DNA of 64,000 bases, taken from NCBI GenBank assembly GCA_028622995.1, contig JAJQJQ010000007.1, forward strand, positions 2,976,001 to 3,040,000, read 5' to 3'. The position numbers and the translations under genes were made by a program. This document shows, piece after piece, positions 62,756 through 64,000 of this stretch (position 1 is its first letter; the number at the start of each line of letters is the position of its first letter). The notes below the pieces were generated by a model that searched no databases, was not told the DNA's origin, and saw nothing but the letters and a program-made list of their open reading frames with translations. The DNA comes from Panagrolaimus kolymaensis. Lineage: Eukaryota > Nematoda > Chromadorea > Rhabditida > Panagrolaimidae.

Positions 62756-64000
62756 ATGAAATGGTTAATCATTTTCCTGATGGGTATTCACTTCATTCAT
62801 GCGCTCAAGGAAACATCGTCTTGTAATAAACTTTTATGTATGCATGGTGGAAGTTGTCATAAAGATTCAAATGATGAAGAATTTTGTAAATGTCCTGATC
62901 GATTTTATGGAAATACGTGTGATCGTGCAAAACCGAACCCATGCGATGGTAACCTGTGCAAGAATTCTGGTAAATGCCATACATCTGAAGATTACAAGTA
63001 AGTATTATCCCACTTACTACTTTTTAAAATTTGAAACTTTTAGCTCTTATTCTTGTCAATGCGTCAATGATTTTCGTGGTCTTTTTTGTGAATACAATAA
63101 GAGTATGTGTTTTGATGCTAAATGCTTAGCAAAAAGGTGTCCTGACGAAGAATATTGTTTAAAAGAATATGCAAATGGTATCTGCAATCCTGAATGTAAT
63201 TCAGCTGCATGTGGTTGGGATGGTGGTGATTGTACAACTAAACATGATGTACTTTCGGATAATCTCGTTCTCACTCTCATCACTGATCCAGAAAATTTCG
63301 TTGAACATGTTGCGCCTAAACTTTTGATGATTGTATCTCAACTTCTGCATGTATCAGCTCGATATCAACTTGATAATGATGGATTTCCTATGATTTATGA
63401 ATGGTCTTCAACTATTGGGCAAGGTTCTCTTATTAAGATGGAAACAGCAACTGTAATTCCTAGACATAAACGCTATGTCAAGGGTCAGAAAGGGGTGATG
63501 GTTTATTTGCGTTTGGATACTTCTGTGTGTGAACAACTTTCTTCTTTGAATAATTTGTTACACGTCGAAACCCACGCTGTCAATGGTGAACAATCATGCT
63601 TTACTGATGCTAAACTGGCTGCTAATATGATAACTACCGAAACAAATCAAGAAGTAAGTTACTTTACAAAAGTTAATATCTTTATTAGTGGCGATTTTAG
63701 GCTTTTACTCAGTTGGGTGTCGCTGTTTATGATGCTCAAGTTCAACCTAGGAAGGCAGAAAGCTCGTCAAGTTATCTTCCTTACATTCTTATTTGTGTCT
63801 TTGGTAGTATTCTTTTCGCTATTGGTGCGGTCAATGTTGCTTCTCATAGACCTCTTAAACGCAAACATGTTAGAGTTAGTGGTGTCTATTATCCTCCTCC
63901 TGATGACGATTATACCAAGAATCCTCAAGAAGTAATGCTAAAATCATCACATCAGCATAATGGTCATTTCGATCGACAATCTCTTTTGTCTGATTTATCT
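62756..64000 (+). CDS. Reduced Notch paralogue (two complete EGF repeats, one LNR), 3' end beyond window
   Basis: Exons 62756..62997, 63044..63653 and 63701..64000 (open at the edge) are in phase. Signal peptide MKWLIIFLMGIHFIHA; two EGF repeats (CNKLLCMHGGSC, CDGNLCKNSGKC) corresponding to EGF 13-14 of the full-length Notch, sharing its intron position. A broken third EGF start (CFDAKCLAKR) then runs directly into LNR-C (CPDEEYCLKEYANGICNPEC). LNR-A and LNR-B are missing. The heterodimerisation domain follows, then a TM segment SYLPYILICVFGSILFAIGA, and RPLKRKHVRVSGVYYPP plus a conserved FDRQSLL motif. The intracellular frame is intact to the window edge, so ankyrin repeats may follow. The protein would lack most ligand-binding EGFs and part of the autoinhibitory NRR. 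Confidence 0.9.

Overview
This window is AT-rich eukaryotic DNA and looks nematode. The introns are mostly about 45-55 bp with GTAAG donors and TTTTAG/TTTCAG acceptors. Several start codons sit a few bases after a 3' splice site with no obvious upstream coding exon, as expected for spliced-leader trans-splicing. The gene content (importin, CAP, NAP1, forkhead, LIN-12/GLP-1-type Notch, TTC27) also fits. I cannot name the species. Exon models below were built by hand and checked for phase continuity across every junction.

Layout. 1-1.8 kb (+): 3' end of an importin-7/8 gene. 2.5-7.2 kb (-): a 10-exon PHF3/DIDO1/Bye1-type gene with a TFIIS central domain and a SPOC domain, convergent with the importin. 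8.8-10.6 kb (+): full-length cyclase-associated protein (CAP). 11.0-21.6 kb: a 10.6-kb insertion with 30-bp terminal inverted repeats and a perfect 9-bp flanking direct repeat. It holds decayed gene fragments, a degenerate Helitron Rep gene, a divergent pair of unrecognised multi-exon genes, a Helitron-like 3' terminus and a 1.16-kb minisatellite of palindromic 27-bp units. 21.76-22.35 kb (+): a truncated second CAP gene (C-CAP domain only) whose first codons resemble the NAP1 gene that follows. 23.5-24.5 kb (+): NAP1-type histone chaperone. 26.1-30 kb (-): forkhead transcription factor with its DNA-binding domain split over three exons. 30-45 kb: about 15 kb with no recognisable gene. 45-53 kb (-): full-length Notch receptor with about 19 EGF repeats, three LNRs, a TM segment, ankyrin repeats and a Q-rich tail. 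57.2-60.1 kb (-): TTC27 orthologue. 60.4-61.3 kb (+): small membrane-anchored K/E/D-rich protein with a tandem splice acceptor. 62.76 kb to the window end (+): a reduced Notch paralogue with two complete EGF repeats and a single LNR.

The main biological interest lies in three things. First, the inserted island, which looks like a composite Mutator-like element. Second, the NAP1-CAP chimeric gene next to its right end. Third, the inverted Notch pair, in which a miniature receptor lacking LNR-A and LNR-B shares a 113-bp nucleotide-identical block with the full-length gene. Both paralogue pairs (CAP and Notch) show blocks of identity bordered by more diverged sequence, consistent with gene conversion or very recent duplication.
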